The notes under the pieces: generated by a model
The model's database searches: none
Seen by the model: the letters and a program-made list of their open reading frames with translations, nothing else
What the model was told of the DNA's origin: nothing
Translations under genes and position numbers: made by a program
Shown: positions 51,744 to 60,941 of the stretch, one piece after another
Position numbering within the stretch: the first letter of the stretch is position 1
Layout of the letters: each line of letters begins with the position of its first letter
Assembly: GCF_016907295.1 (NCBI RefSeq)
Contig: NZ_JAFBBR010000001.1
Coordinates: 2,480,001-2,544,000, forward strand
Reading direction: 5' to 3'
Length of the DNA: 64,000 nt
DNA from: Microbacterium dextranolyticum
GTDB taxonomy: Bacteria; Actinomycetota; Actinomycetes; Actinomycetales; Microbacteriaceae

Positions 51744-53015
51744 TCAGCCGTTCAGGATGCTGTCGATCTGCTGGTCGAGTGCCGTGGCGAGCGACTTCAC
51801 GTCGCCACCGTTCGCGACCTTCACGAAGAAGTCCTGCAGCAGACCCTTCGCCTCCACATCGGCCCACTGGGGCGAGGTGGGGGTGAGCTTCGCATTGGCC
51901 GCGGCATCCGCGATCGTCTTCGCAAGCTCGGGCGTCGCTGCGGCGACCTGCGATCCGAGCGACTTCTTCGCGGGGACCAGACCGGCCTTGGCGAGGATCG
52001 TCTGGTACTGGTCGCTCAGCATGATCTCCAGCGCGCTCTTGGCGAGCTCGGGGTGGGACGACTTCGCGGAGATGCCGATGTTCGAGCCACCGGCGAAGAC
52101 CTTGGCGGTGCCTCCGCTCTTGCCCGGCAAGGCGAAGTAGCCGAGCGTGTCGGTGAGAGCCGTCGGCGCCTTGTTGTCATCGGCGACGATCGACCAGTAC
52201 GCCCAGCTGGGAGCGGAGAGAGTCGCCGCCTTCTCGGTGCGGAACGGTACCCAGGCCTCGGACTCGTCGCCGTCCTTCGGCGCGACCGATGCCTTGGTCA
52301 TGAGTGCCTGGACCTGCTCGATGCCCTTGACCGAGGCATCGCTGGAGAGCTGCGCCTCCCACTTGCCATCCTTCTGCACCGCGATCTCGCCGCCGTTCTC
52401 CCAGATGAAGGGGAGCGCGTTGTACCAGTCCTTGCCCGGGAAGAAGACCCCCGAGACGCCCGGCAGCGCAGCGGCGAGCTTCTCTCCGTTCGCGACGTAG
52501 TCGTCGAGGGTCTTCGGCACGGTGACCCCCGCCGTCTGATATTGCGCGGTGTTGTAGAAGACGATGCGGGCTCCGGAGTAGTACGGGGCGGCGTAGAGCT
52601 TGCCGTCCCAGGTGCCCGCCTCGACGAATCCGTCGAGCAGGTCCGAACCGCCGATCTTGTCCGTGATGTCGGAGAGGTCCAGCAGCGCACCGCTGGAGGT
52701 GAAGGCGGCGGCCTGCGTGTTGCCCATCTCGACGATGTCGGGGGTGTCGTTGGACGGCAGGCTCGTCGTGAGCTTGTCGACCAGCCCCGTCCACTGCTGT
52801 TCCTCGATGACGAGGGTGCTGCCGGGGTTCTGCTCCGCGAAGGTCTTCGTGAGGTAGTCGCGGGCGTCCTGCGGCGTATCGGTCCCGTTGAGCCAGACCC
52901 GCACCGTTGCGGGGGCAGGAGTGCCGTCGGACCCGTTGCCGGCCCCGCCGGCGCAGCCGGAGAGAGCGACAGCCGAAGCGCCGAGGAGTGCGAGGGCTCC
53001 GAGCTTCTTGTTCAT
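51744..53015 (-). CDS. Sugar ABC transporter substrate-binding lipoprotein
   Basis: A 423-residue lipoprotein of solute-binding family 1. The lipobox VALSGC gives C21. The N-terminal RVWLNGTDTPQDARDYL and the EMGNTQAAAFTSSGALLDLS region are typical of oligosaccharide binders. ATG 53015 has AAAGGAAG upstream, and the sequence before it lacks a signal peptide. The operon (ROK regulator, this gene, two permeases, ROK kinase, nagB) argues for N-acetylglucosamine or chitobiose as substrate. No ATPase gene is present, so a shared MsiK-type ATPase elsewhere is inferred. Confidence 0.92.
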   Translation of the reverse strand: MNKKLGALALLGASAVALSGCAGGAGNGSDGTPAPATVRVWLNGTDTPQDARDYLTKTFAEQNPGSTLVIEEQQWTGLVDKLTTSLPSNDTPDIVEMGNTQAAAFTSSGALLDLSDITDKIGGSDLLDGFVEAGTWDGKLYAAPYYSGARIVFYNTAQYQTAGVTVPKTLDDYVANGEKLAAALPGVSGVFFPGKDWYNALPFIWENGGEIAVQKDGKWEAQLSSDASVKGIEQVQALMTKASVAPKDGDESEAWVPFRTEKAATLSAPSWAYWSIVADDNKAPTALTDTLGYFALPGKSGGTAKVFAGGSNIGISAKSSHPELAKSALEIMLSDQYQTILAKAGLVPAKKSLGSQVAAATPELAKTIADAAANAKLTPTSPQWADVEAKGLLQDFFVKVANGGDVKSLATALDQQIDSILNG

Positions 53016-53080
53016 GGGTGTCTTCCTTTTCTTGGTGGTTCCCCGGGGGCCGACCGGCCCCGACCGGGGTGGGGCAGCTG

Positions 53081-54259
53081 TCAGGACACTCCGAGCTGTC
53101 CGGACAGGACCATGACGGCCGCACCGCGGAGGACGATGTCCTCCCCCTGCGTCGTCATGCGCACCTGCACACCGTCGTGGAACTCGGCGAGCGTGCGGGC
53201 GTGGAGGGTCTCGACGGTCGCCGTGGCGAGCGGGCCGTCGAGAAGTCGGTGCGGGCCGGAGAGGACGATCTCCGACAGATCGAGGGCGCCGACGATGGGA
53301 GCCAGGGCGATGCCCAGCCGCTCCCCCGCGTCGCGCAGAACGGAGTCGTGGTCGGCGCCCGGCGCGGCGAGCGCACGCTCGAGCGACGGTGCGGACAGCC
53401 AGGCCTCGAGGCATCCGACCTTTCCGCACACGCACACGGGGCCGCCGTCGGTGCCGACGGTGACGTGACCGATCTCGCCCGCTGCGAACCGGCTGCCGCG
53501 CATGGGCTGACCGCCCGTGAGCAGGCCGGAACCGACACCGCGGCCGACGCGCACGAGCATGACGTCGTCGCCTGCCCCGCCGAAGGTGTACTCCGCCAGG
53601 ACGGCGGCGTTCGCGTCGTTGGCGACCAGCACGGGGAGAGAGACCGCGTCGCGGAGGATGCCTCGCAGGTCGACCGAGCTCCACCCGAAGTTCGGGGCGG
53701 CGAGCACCGTGCCGCTGTCGTCGACGATGCCCGGCGTACCGACGCCGACGCCGAGCACGGGGGCGTGCGCGTCGGCGACGAGGGTGCGGCTCAACCCGAC
53801 GACGGCATCGAGGATGCCTGCGGGGTCGTCGGGCACCGGGATGTCGTGGCGGGCGACGATCTCGCCGTCGAGGGTGAGGACCGCCCCCAGGAAGCGGTCG
53901 CTGCGCGACAGGTCCAGGCCGACGATGCGGTGTCCCGAGCGGTCGAGGTCCACGAGGATGGCCGGTTTTCCGGGGCCGGTGACCTCGCGCATTCCGCGCT
54001 CGGCGACGTAGCCGTCTTCGATGAGCTCGCCCACGAGGTCGGAGATCGTAACCCGGGTGAGTCCCGTCTCCCGCGCGAGGTCCGCGCGGGACATGGCACC
54101 CTGGTGGAAGAGGGTCTGCAGGACGAGCGACCGATTGTGTGCGCGGGCGTGCTCGGGCAGGACCTTCGCCGCGGGGCGCAGCACCCGACGCGAGCCGAAG
54201 GAGACGCTTCCGACGGTGGCGGCATCCGCGACGGGAGGCGGGACGTTCGAACCTGACAT
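53081..54259 (-). CDS. ROK-family transcriptional regulator (NagC/XylR-like)
   Basis: A 392-residue regulator. A winged helix-turn-helix spans about residues 40-95 (NRSLVLQTLFHQGAMSRADLARETGLTRVTISDLV), followed by a ROK sugar-binding domain with GVGVGTPGIVDDSG, NDANAAVLAEYTFG and the zinc motif CVCGKVGCLEAW. The phosphate loop is altered (GLDLSRSDRFLG instead of DxGGTK), so it is not expected to be a kinase. It heads the aminosugar operon, and its own promoter carries a site that recurs upstream of GH20-nagA. Confidence 0.92.
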   Translation of the reverse strand: MSGSNVPPPVADAATVGSVSFGSRRVLRPAAKVLPEHARAHNRSLVLQTLFHQGAMSRADLARETGLTRVTISDLVGELIEDGYVAERGMREVTGPGKPAILVDLDRSGHRIVGLDLSRSDRFLGAVLTLDGEIVARHDIPVPDDPAGILDAVVGLSRTLVADAHAPVLGVGVGTPGIVDDSGTVLAAPNFGWSSVDLRGILRDAVSLPVLVANDANAAVLAEYTFGGAGDDVMLVRVGRGVGSGLLTGGQPMRGSRFAAGEIGHVTVGTDGGPVCVCGKVGCLEAWLSAPSLERALAAPGADHDSVLRDAGERLGIALAPIVGALDLSEIVLSGPHRLLDGPLATATVETLHARTLAEFHDGVQVRMTTQGEDIVLRGAAVMVLSGQLGVS

Positions 54260-54282
54260 GTTTGTTAGTACACCTTACGAAC
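54260..54282. promoter_or_regulatory. Operator-like site at the ROK regulator promoter
   Basis: GTTTGTTA and TTACGAAC form an imperfect inverted repeat directly before the ATG of the regulator. Its reverse complement matches 40346-40368 at 15 of 23 positions. It most likely mediates autoregulation by the ROK protein. Confidence 0.65.
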
Positions 54283-54374
54283 TCTCCGGAGACAAGCGTT
54301 CGCTCCTTTTTGGTAGGAGCATTTACAAAACCGTTACATCGACGACACACCCCTCACCGTTCCCCGGAGTCACC

Positions 54375-54809
54375 GTGCGCACCCGCATCCTCGTCCCCGC
54401 CACCCTCGTCCTCGCTTTGACGGGAGCGATGCTCACCGCCTGCTCCGGCAGCGCCGGCCCAGCGTCGTCCTCCCCCGGATCGCAGAGCACGGCGGATGCC
54501 TGCGCATCCGTCGTCTCCTCGGTCTCGGATGCGACGGGACGCCTCCGCACGCTCGACACGAGTGACCCGTCCGCCTCCGGCGCGGCACTGCGCGACGTGG
54601 CGGATCGACTCGGGTCAGCCGCCGACGCGCTCCACAACGCCGACGTGTCGGCGCTGATCTCGCCGCTGCGAACCGGCTTCGATGACGCCTCCACGGCGCT
54701 GCAGGGCCTCGCCGTCGGCGACCTCGCGCAGCTTCCCGCGCTGGAGCGGGCGACGAGCGGCATCCAGACCGCCCTCACGCGCTTCGCCGAGGTCTGCGGC
54801 GCTCCCTGA
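54375..54809 (+). CDS. Small lipoprotein of unknown function
   Basis: A 144-residue secreted protein. The lipobox MLTAC gives C23, followed by a Ser/Gly/Pro linker and a helical domain of about 100 residues with two cysteines (in DACASVV and EVCGAP), perhaps a disulfide. No family was recognised. The start is GTG 54375 with GGAG 8 nt upstream, and a TTACAT box (54335-54340) lies further up. It is divergent from the ROK regulator. Confidence 0.75.
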   Translation: MRTRILVPATLVLALTGAMLTACSGSAGPASSSPGSQSTADACASVVSSVSDATGRLRTLDTSDPSASGAALRDVADRLGSAADALHNADVSALISPLRTGFDDASTALQGLAVGDLAQLPALERATSGIQTALTRFAEVCGAP

Positions 54810-54875
54810 CGACGATCCCCTGCCCGCGCACGGCCCCACGACACGGGGGCACGGCGCCGTCGCGAGGCGATCGCG

Positions 54876-54881
54876 TAACAT
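54876..54881 (+). promoter_or_regulatory. -10 box TAACAT of the L,D-transpeptidase gene
   Basis: TAACAT lies 37 nt before GTG 54919, giving a short leader with GGGGG as ribosome binding site 8 nt before the start. Confidence 0.45.
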
Positions 54882-54918
54882 AGAATCGCGCGAGCGCGCG
54901 GATGCGGGGGTACACACG

Positions 54919-56406
54919 GTGACCGACATGGCCACGAAGTCCGACACAGAGGGACCGACCGACCCGTCGAGCGCGCCCGAAACGGCCGGCACGACGACAG
55001 CGATCCTCGATGCACCCGCCACGGCGGAAGGCGACCGACCCGTCGAATGGGCCCCCGCTGAACCTCGACCGAAGCGCAGACGCCTCTGGCTGTGGATCGG
55101 GGTGCCCGCGGCCCTCGTCGTCGGTGGCGTCGTCACCGCATCGCTCGTCCTCATCGCGCCCGGCACGACGGTCGGCGGCGCGCCGGTCGGGTTCCAGACC
55201 GCGGGAGCGGCGGCCGACTCGATCGATCAGCGCCTCGCGCAGACCACGCTCGTCCTCGGCGAGGGCGGTCCGCGCGTGACCGGCGCCCAGCTCGGCGCGA
55301 CTGTCGATGCGTCGTCTCTCGCGGACTCCGCGTTCTCGTCGCGGCCGATGTGGAACGTCACCCAGTGGTTCGGCGATCCGATCGATGCGCAGATCACTCT
55401 CGACAAGACCACGGCGACGGCCGCGCTGCGCGCCGCTCTCCCCGGCGCCTACACCGATCCCACACCGGCAACCGTGTCGTTCTCCGGCACGGCCTACGCC
55501 GTCACCCCGTCGACCCCCGGCACCGGCATCGACCTCGACGCCCTGACGACGCAGCTGCGCGATGCCTTCGACGCCGGCACGACCACCGTGACGGTGCCGG
55601 CCACCACCGCCCCCGTCGATGCCGCCGCGGACAGCGCGAACGCGCAGGCCGCCGCTGACAAGGCCAACGCCATGCTCGCCACCGCCGGCTTCTACGTCGG
55701 CGACGAGCGCACGGTCCCCGTGGACGCGGCGACCGCCGCCAGCTGGCTGACGATCACGCCCGCGGCCGACGGCACCTTCACCGTCGCCGCCGACCCGGCG
55801 AAGATCCAGCCTCACGTCGACGCCCTCGCCGCACAGGTCAACCGCGCGCCCGTCAACGGCACCGTCGTGACGAACTCCGATGGAACGGTGCTCGAGACGA
55901 CCGTCCCCGGAGCGGACGGACGCACCCTCGGCGACACGCACTCGATCGCCGCCGACTACGCGAAGCAGCTCGACGCGGGCAACGCCGCGTTCGCCCTGCC
56001 CGTCACGGTGACGCCTGCGACCACGACCACCTTGCAGCGCCTGCTGGAGGTGAACCTGTCGACCCAGACGGTGTACCTCAAGGAGAACGGCAACGTCGTG
56101 GACTCGTGGGCGGTGTCGACCGGCACCGCGCAGGCTCCGACGACGCCGGGGCACTACCGCGTGAACAGCCACATCGCCTCGCAGACGATGACCAGCAGCG
56201 ACCCCGACAACCCGTACTGGAACTACGATGTGCCCAACGTGCAGTGGGTCATGTACTTCAACGGCGACGAGGCCTTCCACGGCGTCTACTGGCACGATAA
56301 CTTCGGCACTCCCTCCAGCCACGGCTGCGTCGGCATGCCGAACTCCCGCGCGAAGCAGATCTACGACTGGTCGCCCACGGGCGTCGACGTGTGGATCCAC
56401 AGCTGA
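54919..56406 (+). CDS. Membrane-anchored L,D-transpeptidase with PG-binding domains
   Basis: A 495-residue envelope protein. After a cytoplasmic arm of about 60 residues, one membrane helix (about 60-80, WLWIGVPAALVVGGVVTASLV) anchors it. Two putative peptidoglycan-binding (PG_binding_4-like) domains precede the C-terminal YkuD domain with the catalytic SSHGCVGMPN and the upstream HGVYWHDNFG. It should make 3-3 cross-links in peptidoglycan or attach proteins to it. GTG 54919 is preferred over ATG 54928 because of the ribosome binding site spacing. The gene ends at a perfect bidirectional terminator. Confidence 0.93.
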   Translation: MTDMATKSDTEGPTDPSSAPETAGTTTAILDAPATAEGDRPVEWAPAEPRPKRRRLWLWIGVPAALVVGGVVTASLVLIAPGTTVGGAPVGFQTAGAAADSIDQRLAQTTLVLGEGGPRVTGAQLGATVDASSLADSAFSSRPMWNVTQWFGDPIDAQITLDKTTATAALRAALPGAYTDPTPATVSFSGTAYAVTPSTPGTGIDLDALTTQLRDAFDAGTTTVTVPATTAPVDAAADSANAQAAADKANAMLATAGFYVGDERTVPVDAATAASWLTITPAADGTFTVAADPAKIQPHVDALAAQVNRAPVNGTVVTNSDGTVLETTVPGADGRTLGDTHSIAADYAKQLDAGNAAFALPVTVTPATTTTLQRLLEVNLSTQTVYLKENGNVVDSWAVSTGTAQAPTTPGHYRVNSHIASQTMTSSDPDNPYWNYDVPNVQWVMYFNGDEAFHGVYWHDNFGTPSSHGCVGMPNSRAKQIYDWSPTGVDVWIHS

Positions 56407-56428
56407 GTCGCTGACCACGAGGCTCGAC

Positions 56429-56468
56429 GAGAAGGGCCCGGATGCCGATCGGCATCCGGGCCCTTCTC
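56429..56468. terminator. Perfect 40-bp bidirectional terminator
   Basis: The 40 nt from GAGAAGGGCCCGGATGCC to its complement form a perfect palindrome, between the convergent ends of the L,D-transpeptidase gene and icd. The outer GAGAAGGG/CCCTTCTC gives weak T-containing runs for both directions. Confidence 0.9.
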
Positions 56469-56503
56469 ATGTGCGGGGCGGCTCATCGCCGCCCCGCACA
56501 TGC

Positions 56504-58720
<2,217 letters not shown>

Positions 58721-58783
58721 GTCAGATCTTCCTCTTCGAGCGTCGCGACGGCACGCTGAGAGGAGCGTCGCCGGGTCGATTCC

Positions 58784-58789
58784 AGCCTA
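58784..58789 (-). promoter_or_regulatory. -10 box TAGGCT of icd
   Basis: Read on the minus strand, about 65 nt before the icd ATG. With a 17-bp spacer, the -35 hexamer (CAAGAT) falls inside the palindrome at 58806-58823. Confidence 0.5.
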
Positions 58790-58805
58790 TCGCACCCCGC
58801 GAAAG

Positions 58806-58823
58806 TATCTTGACGTCAAGATA
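58806..58823. promoter_or_regulatory. 18-bp perfect palindrome upstream of icd
   Basis: TATCTTGACGTCAAGATA is a perfect palindrome between divergent icd and an acetyltransferase gene. Its form resembles MarR-family operators. It overlaps the inferred -35 of icd, so a repressor role is likely. No regulator gene lies nearby. Confidence 0.8.
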
Positions 58824-58945
58824 TCTCTCCCCGTCGATCCGCCCGCGCCGCGGCATCCGACACCCCACGGCGGCGCAGAACGTCCGGCGGATGACGTTCG
58901 GATTAATCCCCTTTCGGAGGGTGCCCTTACCCACGACGGCCGCGG

Positions 58946-58951
58946 TACCCT
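58946..58951 (+). promoter_or_regulatory. -10 box TACCCT of the acetyltransferase gene
   Basis: TACCCT ends 6 nt before ATG 58958, which favours that start over the GTG at 58952. Confidence 0.6.
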
Positions 58952-58957
58952 GTGGAC

Positions 58958-59410
58958 ATGACCGAGCTGCGCCTGGTGGAACTGTCGGCTGCGACGATCG
59001 TCGCGGTGAACGCGCTGTCCCTGAAGCCCGGACAGGAGGCGTTCATCGCCCCGACGAGTTACGCCGTCGCGGGAGCCGTGGTCAATCCGGCCACCGCCTG
59101 GCAGCGCGTCGTCCTCGACGGCGACGAGGTGGTCGGCTTCGTCAGCGCGAACTTCGACACCGAGGCGGAGCACGAACACTTCCGCTCCGTGCTGTGGCGC
59201 ATCAACGTCGACGCCGACGACCAGGGCCGCGGTGTCGGCCGCTTCGCCGTCGAGAAGCTGCTCGACGAGGCGCGCGAGCGCGGCATGGACCGCGTCGACG
59301 TCATCTACGAGGCCGGCCAGGGCGGGCCCGAGGCGTTCTTCGCCCGCGTGGGCTTCGCCCCCGTCGACGAGACCGAGTACGGCGAGGTCGTCGCCGAGAT
59401 CCGCCTCTGA
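58958..59410 (+). CDS. GNAT acetyltransferase
   Basis: A 150-residue single-domain GNAT protein. The acetyl-CoA motif A reads RINVDADDQGRGVGRFAVEKLL (about residues 80-101), and FFARVGFAPVDETEYGEV is the C-terminal motif B. The N-terminal VNALSLKPGQEAFIAPTSYAVA resembles spermidine/spermine-type acetyltransferases (PaiA/BltD branch). The acceptor is unknown. The start is decided by the TACCCT leaderless box. It is divergent from icd across the 18-bp palindrome, which might control both. Confidence 0.85.
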   Translation: MTELRLVELSAATIVAVNALSLKPGQEAFIAPTSYAVAGAVVNPATAWQRVVLDGDEVVGFVSANFDTEAEHEHFRSVLWRINVDADDQGRGVGRFAVEKLLDEARERGMDRVDVIYEAGQGGPEAFFARVGFAPVDETEYGEVVAEIRL

Positions 59411-59458
59411 CGCCGCGCCGGCGCGTGCGCGGCGCGCGGCGTCGAGCTGCGCGGCGCG

Positions 59459-59533
59459 CAGAATCGGAGACTGCCGTCGGATTCGGATGATTCGGCACGC
59501 GGCATCCGAATCTGACCGCCTCCTCCGATTCTG
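59459..59533. repeat. 75-nt palindrome with doubled GAATCGGA half-sites
   Basis: Outer arms CAGAATCGGAG and CTCCGATTCTG are perfect (11 bp); inner arms GATTCGGATG (59480-59489) and CATCCGAATC (59503-59512) are perfect (10 bp). The half-sites GAATCGGA (59461) and GATTCGGA (59480) lie 19 nt apart. Related elements lie at 60584 and 60827. Confidence 0.85.
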
Positions 59534-59634
59534 ACGACCCGCCACCGGGGGATGCCGATCCCTCCCCAGGCGGCGGATGGCGCACACTCTCCCCCATTCG
59601 CGGCGCGTGACCGCACGAACCCCGGCGCGCCGCC

Positions 59635-59640
59635 CAGAAT
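59635..59640 (+). promoter_or_regulatory. -10-like box CAGAAT before the AbiEi/DUF559 gene
   Basis: CAGAAT ends 6 nt before GTG 59647. Confidence 0.5.
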
Positions 59641-59646
59641 CGGCGC

Positions 59647-60489
59647 GTGGACATTCGGGGGTGGATCGACGCGCACGGCGGCATCGCGCATCGACAGCAG
59701 GTGCTGGATGCTGGGGCCTCGCTCCCACAGCTGCGGCGGGCGATCACGGACGGCCGCGTGCGGCGTGTGCGGCGCTACTGGCTCGCGACGCCGATGGCGC
59801 CGCCGGATCTGGTGGCCGCGGCGTCCGCCACCGCGCGTATCGCCTGCGTCACGGCGGCACGGCACCGCGGCTGGTGGATGCCACCGGATGCGCCCGCCGA
59901 TCTCCACCTCCACCTGGATGCCGGAGCGCGGGTCCCTCGCGCCACCCAGCCCATCACCCTGCATTGGCGTCGCCCGATCGTCCCGGTGAGCACCTTCTCG
60001 CTCGTCGAGTCCGTGGTCGACACGCTCCGTCATGTCGCCGACTGCCTGCCGAGGGAGCAGGCGCTCGTGCTCTGGGAGTCCGCCGTCCGCACCCACCGGA
60101 TTCCGCGGGACGAGTTGGGGAGAGTGCGCTGGCGCAGCACCGCGGCGGACGAGCTGTGCGCCATGGCATCCGGTCTCTCGGACTCGGGGATCGAGACGAT
60201 CTTCGTGCACCGGCTGCGCCCGTGGGGGCTCGAGATCCGACAGCAGGTGCGACTCGCGGGCCACGACGTCGACGCGCTCATCGCCGAGCGCCTCGTGGTG
60301 CAGCTCGACGGCTTCGCGTTCCACTCGTCGTCGGCCGATCGCACGCGCGACCTCGCGCACGATCGCGCCCTGATGGCTCTCGGCTACCGCGTGCTGCGGT
60401 TCTCGTACGCCGAGATCGTCTACGACTGGCCCGCCGTCGAGGCATCGATCACCCGCGCTCTCGCCCAGCGATTCCACCTCGCGCACTGA
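59647..60489 (+). CDS. AbiEi-like HTH plus DUF559-type nuclease-fold protein
   Basis: A 280-residue protein. The N-terminal 60 residues (WIDAHGGIAHRQQVLDAGASLPQLRRAITDGRVRRVRRYWLA) resemble the winged helix of AbiEi-type antitoxins. The C-terminal 100 residues fit DUF559, a PD-(D/E)xK fold related to very short patch repair endonucleases: ETIFVHRL, HDVDALIAERLVVQLDGFAFH, and RDLAHDRALMALGYRVLRFSYAEIV. Such proteins are common in Actinobacteria and usually called antitoxin-like, but no toxin gene is present here, so a defence or repair role is open. It is flanked on both sides by long palindromic repeats. Confidence 0.8.
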   Translation: MDIRGWIDAHGGIAHRQQVLDAGASLPQLRRAITDGRVRRVRRYWLATPMAPPDLVAAASATARIACVTAARHRGWWMPPDAPADLHLHLDAGARVPRATQPITLHWRRPIVPVSTFSLVESVVDTLRHVADCLPREQALVLWESAVRTHRIPRDELGRVRWRSTAADELCAMASGLSDSGIETIFVHRLRPWGLEIRQQVRLAGHDVDALIAERLVVQLDGFAFHSSSADRTRDLAHDRALMALGYRVLRFSYAEIVYDWPAVEASITRALAQRFHLAH

Positions 60490-60583
60490 CCGCCGCGCGC
60501 AGCCGACCACCGCGGCTGCACACGGCGCGCCGGTGCTCGTTGCGCCGAGCGGCTGCGGCGCCGGACACCTCGGTCGCCTTCGC

Positions 60584-60673
60584 GATGTCGGAGAATCCGC
60601 GCGGATTCGGACGGACCGGCGCGAGGCATCCGATTCTGCGACCGATCTCCGATTCCGCGAGGCCGGATGCCCC
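60584..60673. repeat. About 90-nt palindromic element, copy A
   Basis: GATGTCGGAGAA (60584-60595) opens the element. TCCGATTCTGCG (60629) and TCCGATTCCGCG (60648) are half-sites at a 19-nt pitch, matched by GGATTCGGA and TCGGAGAATC in the left arm. The right half is nearly identical to copy B at 60827. Confidence 0.8.
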
Positions 60674-60697
60674 CACCAGGCGGCCGGGTCGCCCCGA

Positions 60698-60751
60698 CAG
60701 CCCCGGCAGCCCCGGCAGCCCCGACAGCCCTGGCAGCCCCGGCAGCCCCGA
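60698..60751. repeat. Six tandem 9-nt units CAGCCCCGR
   Basis: Units start at 60698, 60707, 60716, 60725, 60734 and 60743, with one base change (CAGCCCTGG in the fourth). They lie between the two palindromic elements. On the minus strand they would encode a collagen-like Gly-Leu-Pro/Ser run, but no gene is supported. Confidence 0.85.
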
Positions 60752-60826
60752 CGCCAGGCCACAACGGCAACCAGCGTCCCCGCCACCTCGTGCCGCCCCG
60801 ACGCCAAGCGGCCCGCACACTCCTCC

Positions 60827-60915
60827 GATGTCGGAGAAACAGCACAGAATCGGATGCCACGGCGCGAGGCATCCGATTCTGCGACCGATCTCCGATTCCG
60901 CGAGGTCGGATGCCC
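60827..60915. repeat. About 90-nt palindromic element, copy B
   Basis: Shares GATGTCGGAGAA and the whole right half with copy A, 243 bp away; TCCGATTCTGCG (60872) and TCCGATTCCGCG (60891) again lie 19 nt apart. CAGAATCGGATGCC (60845-60858) pairs with GGCATCCGATTCTG (60868-60881). Confidence 0.85.
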
Positions 60916-60941
60916 AGCGTGCCCGCCCGGGCCGCCCGGAA

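Noticed and set aside
53016..54350. Extension of the binding-protein frame across the ROK regulator
   Set aside because: Arg-rich shadow of the regulator gene; the lipoprotein signal begins at 53015.
60449..60820. Minus-strand frame with a collagen-like Gly-Leu-Pro-Gly run
   Set aside because: The run is simply the 9-nt CAGCCCCGR repeat read in one frame; no signal peptide, ribosome binding site or conserved flank.
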